Positions 10,951-21,230 of a stretch of DNA of 64,000 nt are shown here, piece by piece. The notes below the pieces were generated by a model. It worked only from the letters and a program-made list of their open reading frames with translations, had not been told where the DNA came from and searched no databases. Each line of letters begins with the position of its first letter. The first letter of the stretch is position 1. The stretch is from NCBI GenBank assembly GCA_029237695.1, contig CM055275.1, forward strand, positions 83,942,068 to 84,006,067, read 5' to 3'. The DNA is from Conchocele bisecta (lineage: Eukaryota; Mollusca; Bivalvia; Lucinida; Thyasiridae). Made by a program: the position numbers and the translations under genes.

Positions 10951-12170
10951 AGCCCATGTGACCGTGACCTTTTTTCATGGTTCTTTGACCTATTTTTCAC
11001 ATGCATTCAACGTTAAGTTTTTTCGTTTAGCTCTGTTTCTAAAACTTAACGCTCTGGTTAATTCATTGTAATTTCTGTTTCCCTCAATGGAATGCTTTAA
11101 TATTCCATACATGTATTTGTAACAACATCCCGCATCATTCTACAGAAAGCCCATGGTGCCCGCTACCCCCAAAGGTCAAGGTCACTGATTTTCCGTGTTT
11201 GGAAAAGTTACGCTGGTTTAATGTATTACTTCTGTTTCCCTTGATGGAATGCTTCGGTATACATCAACACTGTGGTGTAACCATCCCACACAGAGGGAGC
11301 CCATGTGACTTTGGCTTAGTTTTTGCGTGTTTATGTTTCTAAAATTTAACGCTCAGGTTAATTCGTTGTAACTTCTGTTTCCCTCAATGGAATGCTTTAG
11401 TATTACATACATGCATTTGAAACAACATCCCGCATCATTGTACAGAAAGCCCATGTTGCCCGCTAACCCCAAAGGTCAAGGTCATGGGCTTACACAATTC
11501 TGGGTTTGGAAAACTTAACGCTCGGTTTAATTTATTACAACTTCTGTTCCCCTTGATGGAATGCTTTAATACTTCTTAGGTATAAGCTATAGCAACATCC
11601 GGCATGATTCTACAGAAAGCCCATTGTACCCACTAACCTCAATGTCAAGGTCACGGGCTTAGAAAATGCTCAATTTTTATTGTAACTAACTTCTGTTTCC
11701 CTTGATGAAATGTTTTAATATTGCATATATGCATTTGCAAGAACATTCCGCATCATCTGCAGAAAGTTCACGGTGTCCGGTAACCCCAAGGTCAAGGTCA
11801 CGGACTTCAAAAATGTCTAGTATAGAAATTTTGCTTCGGTGCCAGGAGATACATGTCGTTGGCGGAATTTTTGTTTTTGTTTAGCTGTATTTGTTGGAAA
11901 ATAAATGTTTTGTTTCAGTTTATTATCCCCCTCGAGTAGCGAAAAGGGAATATAGGGATGCAAAAGTTGTCTGTTCGTCCATCTGTCCGTCTGTCCATCA
12001 CAAAAATTAACATTGGGGTTAATCTGCAATAACTTCTGTTTCCATTTATGGAATGCTTTTATATTTCATAGGTGCATTTGTAATATCACCCTGCATCATT
12101 CTACAGAAAGCGTATGGTGCCCGCTAACCCCAAGGTCAAGGACTTAGAAAATGTTTCACTTTTTCATTGT
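10945..12170. repeat. Tandem, diverged ~240-bp repeats ('AAGGTCAAGGTCA' type)
   Basis: About five imperfect units share AACTTCTGTTTCCCT, GATGGAATGCTTTA, ATCATTCTACAGAAAG and CCCCAAAGGTCAAGGTCA. Near 11925-12000 the segment with GGGAATATAGGGATGCA and (CTGTCCGT)n marks the start of a related dispersed repeat common in bivalves (from memory). No coding sense. Confidence 0.7.
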
Positions 12171-12477
12171 GTAAATGTCAAACTGGTGCACTGTCTATTA
12201 TTAGAAGTACGTCTGACACCGGTAAAAGCCATATTTACTCACATAAAAGGCAAGTAGACAATATTGACAATACACTCGGATAACTGCTGCTTGCAAGCCA
12301 CTGGATTCGATACAGTATGTATGGTAATACAGGTATATATTTACTGCACTGTGTATTGTACTTACTGTTACACAGTCTTTACTGAATTCTCAAACATTTT
12401 AACAAAGTGTCAACAAACCCTTCAGATATCAGACATTGTATATAAATTGGATGAAAACAAGGCATAGCACGCTTTAG
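12171..12477. other. Weakly repetitive, otherwise unassigned
   Basis: ACACTCGGATAACTGCTGCTTGCAAG here resembles ACACTCAGGTAACTGCTTAC near 40858, so this is part of a low-copy repeat. No gene is seen. Confidence 0.4.
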
Positions 12478-12720
12478 TCTGTTATCTCCCATCATGTTGC
12501 ACCAAATTTTATTCATGTGTTTGTCATATTATTATTAGTGGTATGTGTCAAACGCAATAAGAAGTAAAACTGGCCGATGGCTTGTACACACTCAGATGGC
12601 CGACATGGCAACTCCATGCACTGTGTGGGATATAGTAAGAAGAGAATGTTCACATGTAAATAATGCATATATCCCATCACATTTACGAAGCAATTATGCA
12701 TGTATCAGAGGATGATCCGG
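12478..12720. repeat. Low-copy dispersed repeat (TGTCAAACGCA...GATGGC)
   Basis: It shares TGCACCAAATTTTATT, TGTGTCAAACGCA, CGATGGCTTGTAC and AGATGGC with the reverse strand of 40180-40350, and CAGATGGCCGAC with 41150-41330. Confidence 0.55.
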
Positions 12721-12947
12721 GGTACCACTGGTCCTTAACTATGCACTCTACCGAATATCAATAGTAGAGCGGCCCGTACTTGTGGAGCACAATAATTTGA
12801 ATGCCCGAATATTACTAGCAATCTCCTGAACTGAAATGAACACATATCGTTTGAACAAAACACGCATCTGTTCTTACAAGTACAACAATTCATAGCACTA
12901 CAAAGCGGTTCTAGATTATATACAACGAATATCGTATATACTTGCAT

Positions 12948-13195
12948 ATTCTTTTTTATCCTGTGAACACAGTGAGTATGTGCCGTGAAACACGACGCCG
13001 TGAAACATTGTTCATATCCTGTCAATACGACCTAATCACTGCGTATGAATATGTGCGGTGAATGGGGTTATTTGTATTGCATTTTGAAGCTCTTTGTAGG
13101 TGTAGCCTCGCCCATCCCGTTTCCTAAGCCTTGCTAGATATGTTTTCCCATTCACGGCACTAACCTACTAGTCTCTATATATAGAACCCAATTTC
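12948..13195. mobile_element. Composite element 1 (CCCGTCAACAC module plus hairpin), deleted copy
   Basis: The module part runs from TATCCTGTGAACACAG to TTTGTAGGTG. It is joined directly to the right half of the hairpin (GCCTCGCCCATCCCGTTTCC...CACGGCACTAACCTACTA). The junction and the hairpin's left arm are deleted. Confidence 0.7.
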
Positions 13196-14000
13196 TTTCC
13201 TAATAAGTACGTAATCGAGCACTGTAACATGGTTCACCCGATAAGGGGAAAGAGTGTACACTTGTGGCAGAAATCACCAGATTTTGCCCAGGTGACCTTT
13301 GATATATCCACTTCAAGGTCTAATCGAGTAAACACAATTGTGACCGGGGTAGCAGTAAAAAAATAGCCTAAATCCAAGATGGCCGCCAAAATTACCATAT
13401 TTGTTGATATTACTGCTCACAATTTAAACATGTTTGCGATTCAAATGGTATAGTCGGCTATTTGAAGATATGGAATAAATTGATACTATTGAGGAAGGAG
13501 TTTGACCTTTTCATAAATCCAAGATGGTTGCCAAATGTAAACATGTACACATTTTTATCACATATTTGCTATCCGTTGATAATTGTTAGTGGTGTAAGAT
13601 GTTATATCATGCTGTTCATTGGACGCACACACTGGTTTGAGTAAATTTACGATGTAAATGGAATGCATGATTCATCTGCAAAGATCCATGATGGCCGCCA
13701 AATACCCATATTGTACAACTTTCCACATGTGTTCAATATCATTTGATCTCATAAAGCTATTTAACAAGCCATATTCAGATTTCTCGATGCACACAATCAT
13801 GAAAATGAGTCTGCAAACAAATTTAACATTAACATAGTTTGCATAAAGGCAACCAACGTTTGAGTGAGTCTATTAAATAATTGAACATTAGCATCATTTG
13901 CATGAATTAAAGATGGCCACCAAATGTTAATAATTATATTACACATGTAGCATACAAAGCAGCAAATGTAAAACATCAACAGATTGCAATACATGTGATG
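13196..14000. repeat. Diverged repeats containing AAGATGGCCGCC
   Basis: Loosely periodic blocks of about 200-250 bp each contain an (A/C)AAGATGG(C/T)(C/T)(G/A)CCAAA word (13376, 13520, 13689, 13912) and an ACATTT/ATCACAT context. No open frame of interest. Confidence 0.5.
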
Positions 14001-14312
14001 ATGCCGGTGGACGGTGATATCATATCAATTAACATCACACTTGCAATGATCGATGCACTGTAATTAGTTTTAGCAGCAAAAACAATTACCAGAGCATCAT
14101 AGCCGACATTCACATTTAATCAACTGTTCCATAGCTTTAGCAGTGCATAGCAAATACGGTTTTCATGCTGACTCTGTCTGGTGCGAACCATATTAACCTG
14201 ACTTGTAACTTGTGCATGCCACCTGCGCAATACGAACCCGTGTACTGTCAATGCTGCTGTGGAATAGTGAAGTTATTGAAAACCACGCGAAGAATGGGCA
14301 AATCAGTGTTTT
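14001..14312. other. Unassigned sequence
   Basis: No gene or recognised repeat. Confidence 0.4.
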
Positions 14313-14612
14313 ATCCCGTCAACACAGTGCGTATGTGCCGTGAAACATTTTTGATATCCTGTCAATACCACATAATCACTGCGTATGAATATGTGCGGTT
14401 TATGGGATTATTTTGTTTTTGCATTTTAAAGCCATTAGTAGGTGTTTACGGGATAAATAGAATAGTAGGTTAGTGCCGTGAATGGGAAAAATATATGGCG
14501 TTGCTCGGAAACGGGATGTGCTCGACAGAGCCTTGTCCATCCCGTTTTCTAAGCCTTGCCAGATATATTTTCCCATTCACGGCACTAACCTACTATTGTT
14601 CTCTATATCTGC
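14313..14612. mobile_element. Composite element 1, complete copy
   Basis: A module with inverted ends (TATCCCGTCAACACAGTG ... TGTTTACGGGATA) is followed by the junction GATAAATAGAATAGTAGGTT. A hairpin of about 150 bp then runs from GTTAGTGCCGTGAATGGGAA to its mirror CCCATTCACGGCACTAACCT. The hairpin apex has GGATGTGCTCGACAGAGCCT. Confidence 0.85.
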
Positions 14613-14917
14613 TTAGGCTTTGTTAATGTCACTGATTGGACAGTAACCGGTAACTGCGTATAGAAGCAATAAATAGCCATGACAGCTCCAGTACTCACAC
14701 TTGTTTCTTCCATGTTATGACAAGGGATGATCATTTGTTATGATAATCAGATGAAGGGGATCAATCCACCCTCCCCTCGTGCCCAAGGTCAAGGTCAAAT
14801 AACTTTGAAATTTCCCATTCAGTATATGCGTGTGCGTTTCTCCATTCTCCTATAACGTCTTTAGTGTAAAAGCGATTGGCTTCAAACTTCGTGTGCATGT
14901 TGTTAATCAATCATACT
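14613..14917. repeat. AAGGTCAAGGTCA-type diverged repeat, left part
   Basis: Contains GCCCAAGGTCAAGGTCAAAT and TTCTCCTATAACGTCTTTA. It resumes after the TTAA MITE at 15428 with GGGCAAGGTCAATGTCAAAT and TTCTTCTATAACTTCTTTA. Confidence 0.55.
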
Positions 14918-15427
14918 TTAAAGGTAGATGCCCACTCAGTAGGTACAAAATGTTCTTTACATCAGAGACATCATCTGAGACATTTCCTGGCAAAATAAAC
15001 ATTCATACGCCATTATCCCACGTACTGATTGGCATTATTATACATTTTATATCAGACGTAAATTTACACACTGATATCAGGGGCGATAACAATGTTTGCT
15101 TAAAATGATAACGGACATTAGTATTTAATCTCTGTATTTATTTTATGATGTGCTATGATCATACTTTAAAATCTGTCGAAAATATTATTTTTTCAGGTGA
15201 CGCATTTCTTTAGTATAAATAATTAAAAACATCAGGCCTCATTTGCATATGAAAATAACCTGATACCACCGCGCGTCACTATCAGTAAAATAAATATTGC
15301 TGAATGATTATATCTGAAAAGCGGGCACTTGTAACGTTTAGAACTGGTGGAATAATGACACAGTTATACACTTATTTAATTCGTATAAATTACATTTTGG
15401 GCTTACTGAGTGGGCATGTACCTTTAA
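14918..15427. mobile_element. TTAA-flanked MITE, complete copy, 510 bp
   Basis: TTAAAGGTAGATGCCCACTC at the left and the inverse at the right, TTAA at both edges (14918-14921, 15424-15427). It interrupts an AAGGTCA-type repeat. Confidence 0.85.
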
Positions 15428-15677
15428 TTCCCCGCCCCACCCATGCTCCCCCCTCCCACAATGGGCAAGGTCAATGTCAAATAAATTCTAGTTAAATAGA
15501 TTCATTCTGCTGTAACATTTTTAACGTAAGAAGGATTCATTTGAAACTTCTTGTGCATGGTGCCATCATCCATATTTACGTTCAATAGATGCATACACAT
15601 TCCTCTATTCTTCTATAACTTCTTTACCATATCAATATGCCTGTTATCATCCAGCCACCGCAGCGATGGGATATATA
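15428..15677. repeat. AAGGTCAAGGTCA-type diverged repeat, right part
   Basis: Same family as 14613-14917, interrupted again by the TA-flanked hairpin element at 15678 and continuing after 15906 (GATACATGCCGTTGGCGGCG). Confidence 0.5.
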
Positions 15678-15905
15678 TGGAAGCGTCCTGTTACCAATGC
15701 TAAAATATATGTATCTCCTAATTAGTAACTCCTAATTAGGAGATAGTACCTCCTAATTAGGAGATAGTATATCCTAATTAGGAGTTAGTATCTCATAATT
15801 AGGACTTACTATCTCCTAATTAGGAGATGCTATCTCCTAATTAGGAGTTAGTATCTCCTAATTAGGAGATACACATATTTTAGCATTGGCACCAGGACGC
15901 TTCCA
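15678..15905. mobile_element. TA-flanked fold-back element with palindromic microsatellite, 228 bp
   Basis: Ends TGGAAGCGTCCTGTTACCAA and its near-perfect inverse, about 40 bp long, with TA on each side (15676-15677, 15906-15907). The interior is a run of about eight units of a self-complementary word built on CTCCTAATTAGGAG, spaced by TAGTAT or TAGTA, so the whole element can fold in many registers. It sits inside a dispersed AAGGTCA-type repeat. Confidence 0.85.
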
Positions 15906-16284
15906 TAGATACATGCCGTTGGCGGCGTTCTTGTATTCATTTCACAGTACGTTGGCGCAAATACGAATACGTAATTAAGGTGATACGGCCAACCAATCGA
16001 ATTCGCTGCAGGTGTTATTACTCGTGGCGTGTGTCATATCACATTTATGGAATGTGTTACAACTCGGACAGCAAGGTTTTCATGTGATATCCCCATTTCT
16101 CCAGTCACAGCCAACATATAACGCAGTGAATACCAGAGCTGGCTGTATGTGCAATGTACATTCTGCTGATGCGCACAGATGGCCGTCAATAAGACCCGCT
16201 CTCTCAGATCGCGGCCCGTTGTATTACAACCAGATTAACGGGATTAAATATTACGACGGTCAATAAGAACGAGCGAATTCAAAC
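15906..16284. other. End of diverged repeat, then unassigned sequence
   Basis: GATACATGCCGTTGGCGGCG matches the end of the family near 11850 (GATACATGTCGTTGGCGGAA). The rest shows no gene. Confidence 0.4.
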
Positions 16285-16510
16285 CATGGATGTGACATAT
16301 GAGACACGCCACGTGATTTTGTACCTTTGGACATCTGCGTAATTGCATGCGATACATTTACAAAATTTACAATAATTTCCGTAATTGTCGTCAAAAGTTG
16401 ACAAATGCGGAAAGTTTTTGTCAACTTTTGACTTTGTTTATGAAAATTATCGTACAGTTTGTAAACGTATTTAATAAAATTACACAGAATGTCGGAAGTG
16501 TGTCATATAG
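16285..16510. mobile_element. Diverged fold-back element (GAGACACGCCACGTGATTTT)
   Basis: A second copy of the 3385-3650 family, with TATGAGACACGCCACGTGAT at the left and a degenerate mirror ACACAGAATGTCGGAAGTGT at the right. Confidence 0.5.
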
Positions 16511-16574
16511 ACGTTATTCCTTTTTTTAGCGCGCCTTCAATCTCGAAAACTTAACGTTGAGGGAAATGTATTAT

Positions 16575-16845
16575 AACTTATCCCGTCAACACAGTGCGTA
16601 TGTGCCGTGAAACACGGTGCCGTGAAACATTTTTGATATCCAGTCAATACTATTTTTGCATTTTACAGCAATTTGTAGGTGTTGACGGGATAAATAGAAT
16701 AGTAGGTTAGTGCCGTGAATGGGAAACAATATCTGGCGCGGCACGGAAACGGGATGTGCTCGGCATAGCCTCGTCCATCCCATTTCCTGAGCCTTGCCAG
16801 ATATTTTTTCCCATTCACGGCACTAACCTACTATTCTCTATTTCT
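16575..16845. mobile_element. Composite element 1, complete but with a shortened module
   Basis: TATCCCGTCAACACAGTGCG through GTGTTGACGGGATAAATAGA, then the hairpin AATAGTAGGTTAGTGCCGTG to its mirror. The central part of the module (GACCTAATCACTGCGTATGA in full copies) is deleted, a deletion shared with 20313-20575 and 39330-39440. Confidence 0.82.
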
Positions 16846-17065
16846 GTTTCCATTCACTAATCGTTGTGATATTTCACACATGCCTTTCTCTAACGATTCT
16901 CTATCATGATGTGACAAATCCACGACCGTCATACCACAGCTAACCCTAAGATCAATGTCACAATCTTAGTGCATTCATACATTTAACGTTGATGGAGATT
17001 TGTTGTATTTTCTTTTTCCATTCACACCACTTCTTGATAATTCACACATGCATTTCTCTCGATAT
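16846..17065. repeat. Tandem diverged repeat (TTTCACACATGC...GTGACAAATCCACGACC)
   Basis: The unit at 16850-16975 is followed by a second unit at 16985. The second is cut at 17065 by a fold-back element and resumes at 17521 with TTCCTATCACGCTGTGACAA. Confidence 0.65.
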
Positions 17066-17520
17066 TACGGAGCCCCGCATGACGTATAATTCGTTTTTAT
17101 TAATTCGTTCCCACGAAATAACAATTCGTTCCCTCAATTTAACAATTCGTTCCCACGAAATAACAATTCATTCCCACGATATAACAATTGTTATTTCGTG
17201 GGAACAGAATCGTTGTATCGTGGGGACGAATTGTTAATTTGAGGGAACGAATTGTTAATTTGAGGCAACGAATTGTTAAATTGGGGGAACGTATTGTTAT
17301 TTCGTGGGAACGAATTGTCAATTCCAGGGAACGAATTGTTATGTCATGGCAACGAATTGGGAACGAATTGTCAATTCGAGGGGACGAATGGGAACGCATT
17401 GATAATTCGTGGAAACGAATTATTATATTGATGGAACGAATTGTTAAATAGATGGAACGAATTGTTATTTCGGGGCAACGAATTAATAAAAAAAATCCAT
17501 GTCCCCTGCGGGGCTCCGTA
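17066..17520. mobile_element. Fold-back element with 6-bp target duplication, 455 bp
   Basis: Perfect 14-bp inverted ends TACGGAGCCCCGCA, with CGATAT duplicated at 17060-17065 and 17521-17526. The interior is a tandem array of about 18 units of ~22 bp, consensus GGGAACGAATTGTTATTTCGT. The first few units point one way and the rest the other, so the array is itself an inverted repeat. The unit has no stops in several frames, which gives long but meaningless open frames on both strands (17139-17573 and 17188-17451). Confidence 0.88.
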
Positions 17521-17526
17521 CGATAT

Positions 17527-17647
17527 TTCCTATCACGCTGTGACAAATCCACGACCGCCATACCCACGCTCACCCAAAGGTCAAGGTCACAGTCTTAGAT
17601 GATATCTCCGTTTCTATTATCATAATAAGTGAAATCATCACCATGGG
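17527..17647. repeat. Continuation of the interrupted tandem repeat
   Basis: GTGACAAATCCACGACCG and AAAGGTCAAGGTCACAGTCT match the intact unit at 16910-16965. Confidence 0.6.
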
Positions 17648-17860
17648 CCCGTTTCACTAAACTTCATAACATTTTAAGGAAACACGGTTATTGCCCCTGA
17701 TATCACTGTGGAAATCTGCGTCTGATATAAAATGTATAATAATGCCAATCAATACGTTGGAAAATGGTAAATTAATGTTTATTTTGCCAGAAAATGTATC
17801 ATATGATGTATGTGATATAAAGCAGAGTGTGTGCCTACTGAGTGGATATGTAACTTTAAG
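17648..17860. mobile_element. Chimeric fragment: CCGTTTCACT MITE end joined to half a TTAA MITE
   Basis: GGGCCCGTTTCACTAAACTT (MITE-2 end) is followed at about 17670 by the right half of a TTAA MITE (AACACGGTTATTGCCCCTGA ... TGCCTACTGAGTGGATATGT). The terminal CCTTTAA is degenerate (AACTTTAA). Confidence 0.6.
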
Positions 17861-17916
17861 TGTTCAACAGTATTGTTTTTGCCTCTCATACCACATTTAC
17901 TGACTTTGATAAACAG

Positions 17917-18153
17917 CAGGCGCGGATCCAGCCACCGGGTCCACCGGGTCCACCGGGTCCACCGGCTCCGGACCCACCCCTACTTGCTGCAAAAAAATGT
18001 GCATTGAAATGCTGGCCTAAATGCATGGAAATCACATCTAATACGTGCTGGTTTGAAATAAAAATTGGGAGAGGACCCCCAATCCCCCCCACCCCCCGTA
18101 CGCGCTCGCAATTATTGGACACACCCCTTCAACAAATCCTGGATACGCGCCTG
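17917..18153. mobile_element. hAT-like MITE, 237 bp
   Basis: Inverted ends CAGGCGCGGATCCAG and (reverse complement of right end) CAGGCGCGTATCCAG, 14 of 15 matching, the type seen in non-autonomous hAT elements. A (CCGGGTCCA)3 run near the left end gives a collagen-like PPG peptide in one frame and a Gly-rich one on the other strand; neither is a gene. No convincing 8-bp duplication. Confidence 0.65.
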
Positions 18154-18246
18154 AACAATGTAATTAAACCACTGTCAGGCGCGCATTGTTGTCTTCAGGC
18201 GACTCTTGTCTTTTGTTAAGGGTTCATGTACATAATTTAGTATTTT

Positions 18247-18331
18247 AGTTTGTAATTTATTTTAGCCATCGTAGTGTATGAGCCAGTTCACGCCAAAACA
18301 GTATCGTAGTGTATGAGCCAGTTCACGCCAA
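18247..18331. repeat. Tandem duplication, about 37 bp
   Basis: ATCGTAGTGTATGAGCCAGT followed by TCACGCCAAAACAGT occurs twice in a row (18267 and 18303). Confidence 0.85.
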
Positions 18332-18564
18332 AACAGTAATACTGGCGTATTGGATGTTTGACCAGTGTGGCTCCTGATCGGCTCGTACATGCACACAAAC
18401 TAGGGCCCCTGATGTTCCACAACAGAACAGTGAACATTGCATACACAGACCAGACACAGGTGGGAGACTCGGACCTGTGACATAACATAACCCAATTACC
18501 CCACCCACACTTGTTGCCGTAATGTGGGTGTCTAATGGGCTTTTATTCAATGGACATTCGTTTA
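18332..18564. other. Unassigned, with a low-copy repeat segment
   Basis: GGTGGGAGACTCGGACCTGT and the following CCCAATTACCCCACCC recur in altered form near 21080-21145. No gene. Confidence 0.4.
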
Positions 18565-18966
18565 TCAGGTAACCTTTCCTGTATTGACCGAATATGTACT
18601 GACTGATAACATATTGCTGTAACAGGCATTAACCTGATGCAAACATCCTGGTTACAACGAAGTGAAAACTGACGTTCCATTGGTCGGATGGCGCCACGTG
18701 ACGTTACCGAATGACGTCAAGTGTAATTACACAACGTAAACAAGTGCGCGTTCTGTCCATAGATAACGACGTCATCTGCGGTCATTTTCGAGCATAAAAC
18801 GTTACCTGATAAATAGAATACCAGGCTACTGTCTTCTGATATCAAGTTTAAGAGGCTCGGCTCGGAAACGGTAGGAATTCCTCGGCAAGCCTCAGAATTC
18901 CTACGCGTTTCCTAGCCTTGCCTGATAAACTTGATATCAAAAGACACTAACCTGGTATTCTCTATT
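18565..18966. mobile_element. Composite element 2, complete copy
   Basis: The module is bounded by TTATCAGGTAACCTTTCC and its inverse CGTTACCTGATAA. It then joins GATAAATAGAATACCAGGCT and a ~150-bp hairpin (GATATCAAGTTTA...TAAACTTGATATC) whose apex is GGAATTCCTCGGCAAGCCTC. A second complete copy in the opposite orientation is at 24370-24776, and a solo hairpin is at 20131-20273. Confidence 0.85.
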
Positions 18967-19196
18967 TATGTCTTCCACCTGGGTGACTTTTGCACGAATG
19001 CGGCTACACAGGCAACAAGGACACAATTTCTCCATTTGTATATAACCGTTTTCAAAAATAAATGGTACGTCTTATGTTTTATCGCGGGGCTGGCGGAAAG
19101 AAAAACTGCATGGTTTGAGTACACAACTCCTCTGAAACCGTTCGTTCAATCTATCTGAAACTATACACACGTCTTCTACACATATTGAAGATGTGC
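18967..19196. other. Unassigned sequence
   Basis: No gene or repeat recognised. Confidence 0.4.
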
Positions 19197-19254
19197 GCCT
19201 TTGTTTTTTAAGGAACAATTTATACATGTCCATAGGAACAATTTATACATTTAG

Positions 19255-19402
19255 AGGCCAGATGGCCTCTATTTGGCATCTACATATATTTATACATATA
19301 TTTTCTCTACATATATTTTCAATTGGGCCTCTACATATATTTATACATATATTTTCTCTACATATATTTTCCATTTGGCCTCTACATATATTTATACATA
19401 TG
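19255..19402. repeat. AT-rich tandem repeat, about 60-bp unit
   Basis: GGCCTCTACATATATTTATA followed by CATATATTTTCTCTACATAT occurs about two and a half times. Open frames in all three frames are artefacts. Confidence 0.85.
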
Positions 19403-19405
19403 TGA

Positions 19406-20130
19406 CGCGCCAAGAGAAAACCTCCCTTATCTCAACATACCACCGTGTAAGCAACGAGTGAGTGTAGCGAATGAGGTGCTTGCACGGATGCCGACGGACG
19501 CGAGTGTATTATTTCCGCTATTCAAACATGTACGATGGAATATCCTATTTATTACACTTCCACGGCGGATATATATGCACATTTAGTCTATTTTTTAGAT
19601 CAAAATCAACGAATTGTGATGTGCGCACGGATGTGTTTTCCCGCGTTTTGACGTAAAATGTGACGTCATATAAACTTTTTGAAATCCAAATTACGCAGCT
19701 GTTTGTATGAACCATATATATTTGATTGCATGTTTGGAATGTGCACAATCACATTAGCATTCTGGATTAGTCGAAACCCTTTCCAAGTTTTCAAATAACT
19801 TTATTTTGACTGTAATAAAAATTAAACATTTTGCATGGTAGTTCGTGGTTTCCAAGAAAACAGGCGCGCAATTACGGATGTTCTCCTCACGGTGTATTAT
19901 TTGTAAGGAGTTGATTACGGGTTTTCTCTCACAACGAAACACATGCAAATAACTCGCAACGGTGTAATAAAAAACGTCATAACAAGGTTTTCATGTGATA
20001 ATGTAAATGATGATACAGGTTATGCAACTGTGATTCATGTCACAGATCGTGTATGTATCATGTCTCCAAACGTATTTAAATTTGGAAATGTATTATGTGG
20101 GGAAAAAATTAAGAATGACATGATAAATAA
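19406..20130. other. Unassigned sequence ending in a composite-type junction
   Basis: No gene is recognised. It ends at GACATGATAAATAAAATACC, close to the junction word GATAAATAGAATA of the composite elements, so it may be a third kind of module. Its far end was not found. Confidence 0.35.
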
Positions 20131-20273
20131 AATACCAGGCTAGTGTATGTTGATATCGAGTTTATCAGGATCGGCTCGGAAACGTTAGGAATTCCTCGGC
20201 AAGCCTCGGAATTCCTGCCAGTTTCCTAGCCTTATAAACTTGATAGCAACAGACACTAGCCTTGTATTGGCTA
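20131..20273. mobile_element. Composite element 2 hairpin, without its usual module
   Basis: ATACCAGGCTAGTGTATGTT to CACTAGCCTTGTATTGGCTA, with the same GGAATTCCTCGGCAAGCCTC apex as 18812-18966. The upstream sequence is unrelated to the module of the other copies. Confidence 0.72.
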
Positions 20274-20312
20274 TGTATCAGTTACCGTTACGCAATCAGG
20301 TAATAGAACACG

Positions 20313-20577
20313 AATTTATCCCGTCAACACAGTGCGTACGTGCCGTGAAACACGGTGCCGTGAAACATTTTTGATATCCAATCAATACTATTTTTGCATT
20401 TTACAGCCATTTGTAGGTATAAATAGAATAGTAGGTTAGCGCCGAGAATGGGAAAAAATATCTGACGCGGTACGAAAACGGGATATGCTCGGCATAGCCT
20501 CGCCCATCCCGTTTCCTTAGACTTGCCAGATATATGTTTCCATTCACGGCACTAACCTACTATTCTCTATCTATTTT
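20313..20577. mobile_element. Composite element 1 with shortened module
   Basis: TATCCCGTCAACACAGTGCG, module with the same internal deletion as 16575-16845, then the hairpin from AATAGTAGGTTAGCGCCGAG to CACGGCACTAACCTACTATT. The inverted right end of the module (GTGTTGACGGGAT) is deleted before TATAAATAGAATAG. Confidence 0.8.
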
Positions 20578-20690
20578 CCTTATTTTTGAACCAAAGTATA
20601 TGTTGTGACCCACTCATTTGAACCGTCTCGGCGAGACGGTTCAAATGAGTGGTCACAACATACACTTCTGATGAGAAATAAAGAAAATCT
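20578..20690. repeat. Hairpin element, ACCGTCTCGGCGAGACGGTT core
   Basis: About 100-bp near-perfect inverted repeat, AAGTATATGTTGTGACC...GGTCACAACATACACTT. Other copies: 39080-39205, 43330-43425, 49195-49285, 61765-61840. Here it splits a composite element 1 hairpin. Confidence 0.88.
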
Positions 20691-20740
20691 TCAGCCTTGC
20701 CGGATATTTTTTCCCATTCACGGCACTAACCTACTATTAT
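20691..20740. mobile_element. Composite element 1 hairpin arm, cut off by the hairpin element
   Basis: TCTTCAGCCTTGCCGGATAT and CACGGCACTAACCTACTATT continue the element 1 right arm. The same breakpoint, mirrored, is seen near 39045-39065. Confidence 0.78.
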
Positions 20741-21040
20741 CTATATTTGTGTAAACCACGATAACGATTGTCGTCGCTATTAAAGTATACGAGCTAACCC
20801 TATGAAACCATACACAAATATTCCTGTTTCTCGTATCGGATTGCATAGGGTAAACTATGATAACGATTGTCGTTGCCAATGAGTATTATACATTTCAAAT
20901 ATCCGTGTGTCTAGTATTGGGTTGCATAGGGTAAACCATGACATATGTGGTCGTTGCCACTGTTTGCTTAACCACAAAATTCAAATACAGTTAAAGGTAC
21001 GTAATAGAACTCTTCGTGTTTCTAGTATCAAAGTACGTAG
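20741..21040. repeat. Tandem diverged repeat, about 105-110 bp
   Basis: Roughly three units share GTAAACCA(C/T)GATAACGATT, GTCGTTGCCA and GGGTTGCATAGGGTAAAC. Confidence 0.65.
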
Positions 21041-21230
21041 GGTGTGATACTGGTATTGATAAAATCCATAGTATCCTCCAAGTGGAAGACTCGGACCTGT
21101 AGCATAAACAACCATTGGAAATATGCCAATTACCCGACCCGCCTTTTGTCATACTGTTCCATAGGGTTTTATATGTATATACAAATGAAGCTTACACTCC
21201 GACAATACAAATATAGGTGGGTGGTGTAAA

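Noticed and set aside
17139..17573. Long open frames on both strands with repeated 'RIVNSRERIV' or 'TIRSHEITIRS' peptides
   Set aside because: They are the translation of a 22-bp tandem array inside a fold-back element bounded by inverted repeats and a target duplication. Both strands are open only because the unit lacks stops.
17886..18219. Collagen-like PPGPPGPPG peptide and its Gly-rich antisense frame
   Set aside because: The repeat is three copies of a 9-base word near the end of a hAT-like MITE; no collagen exon structure.
20578..20690. Possible tRNA-like fold in the ACCGTCTCG hairpin (GGTTCAAATG word)
   Set aside because: It is a simple near-perfect inverted repeat found five times; no cloverleaf, anticodon arm or proper A and B boxes.
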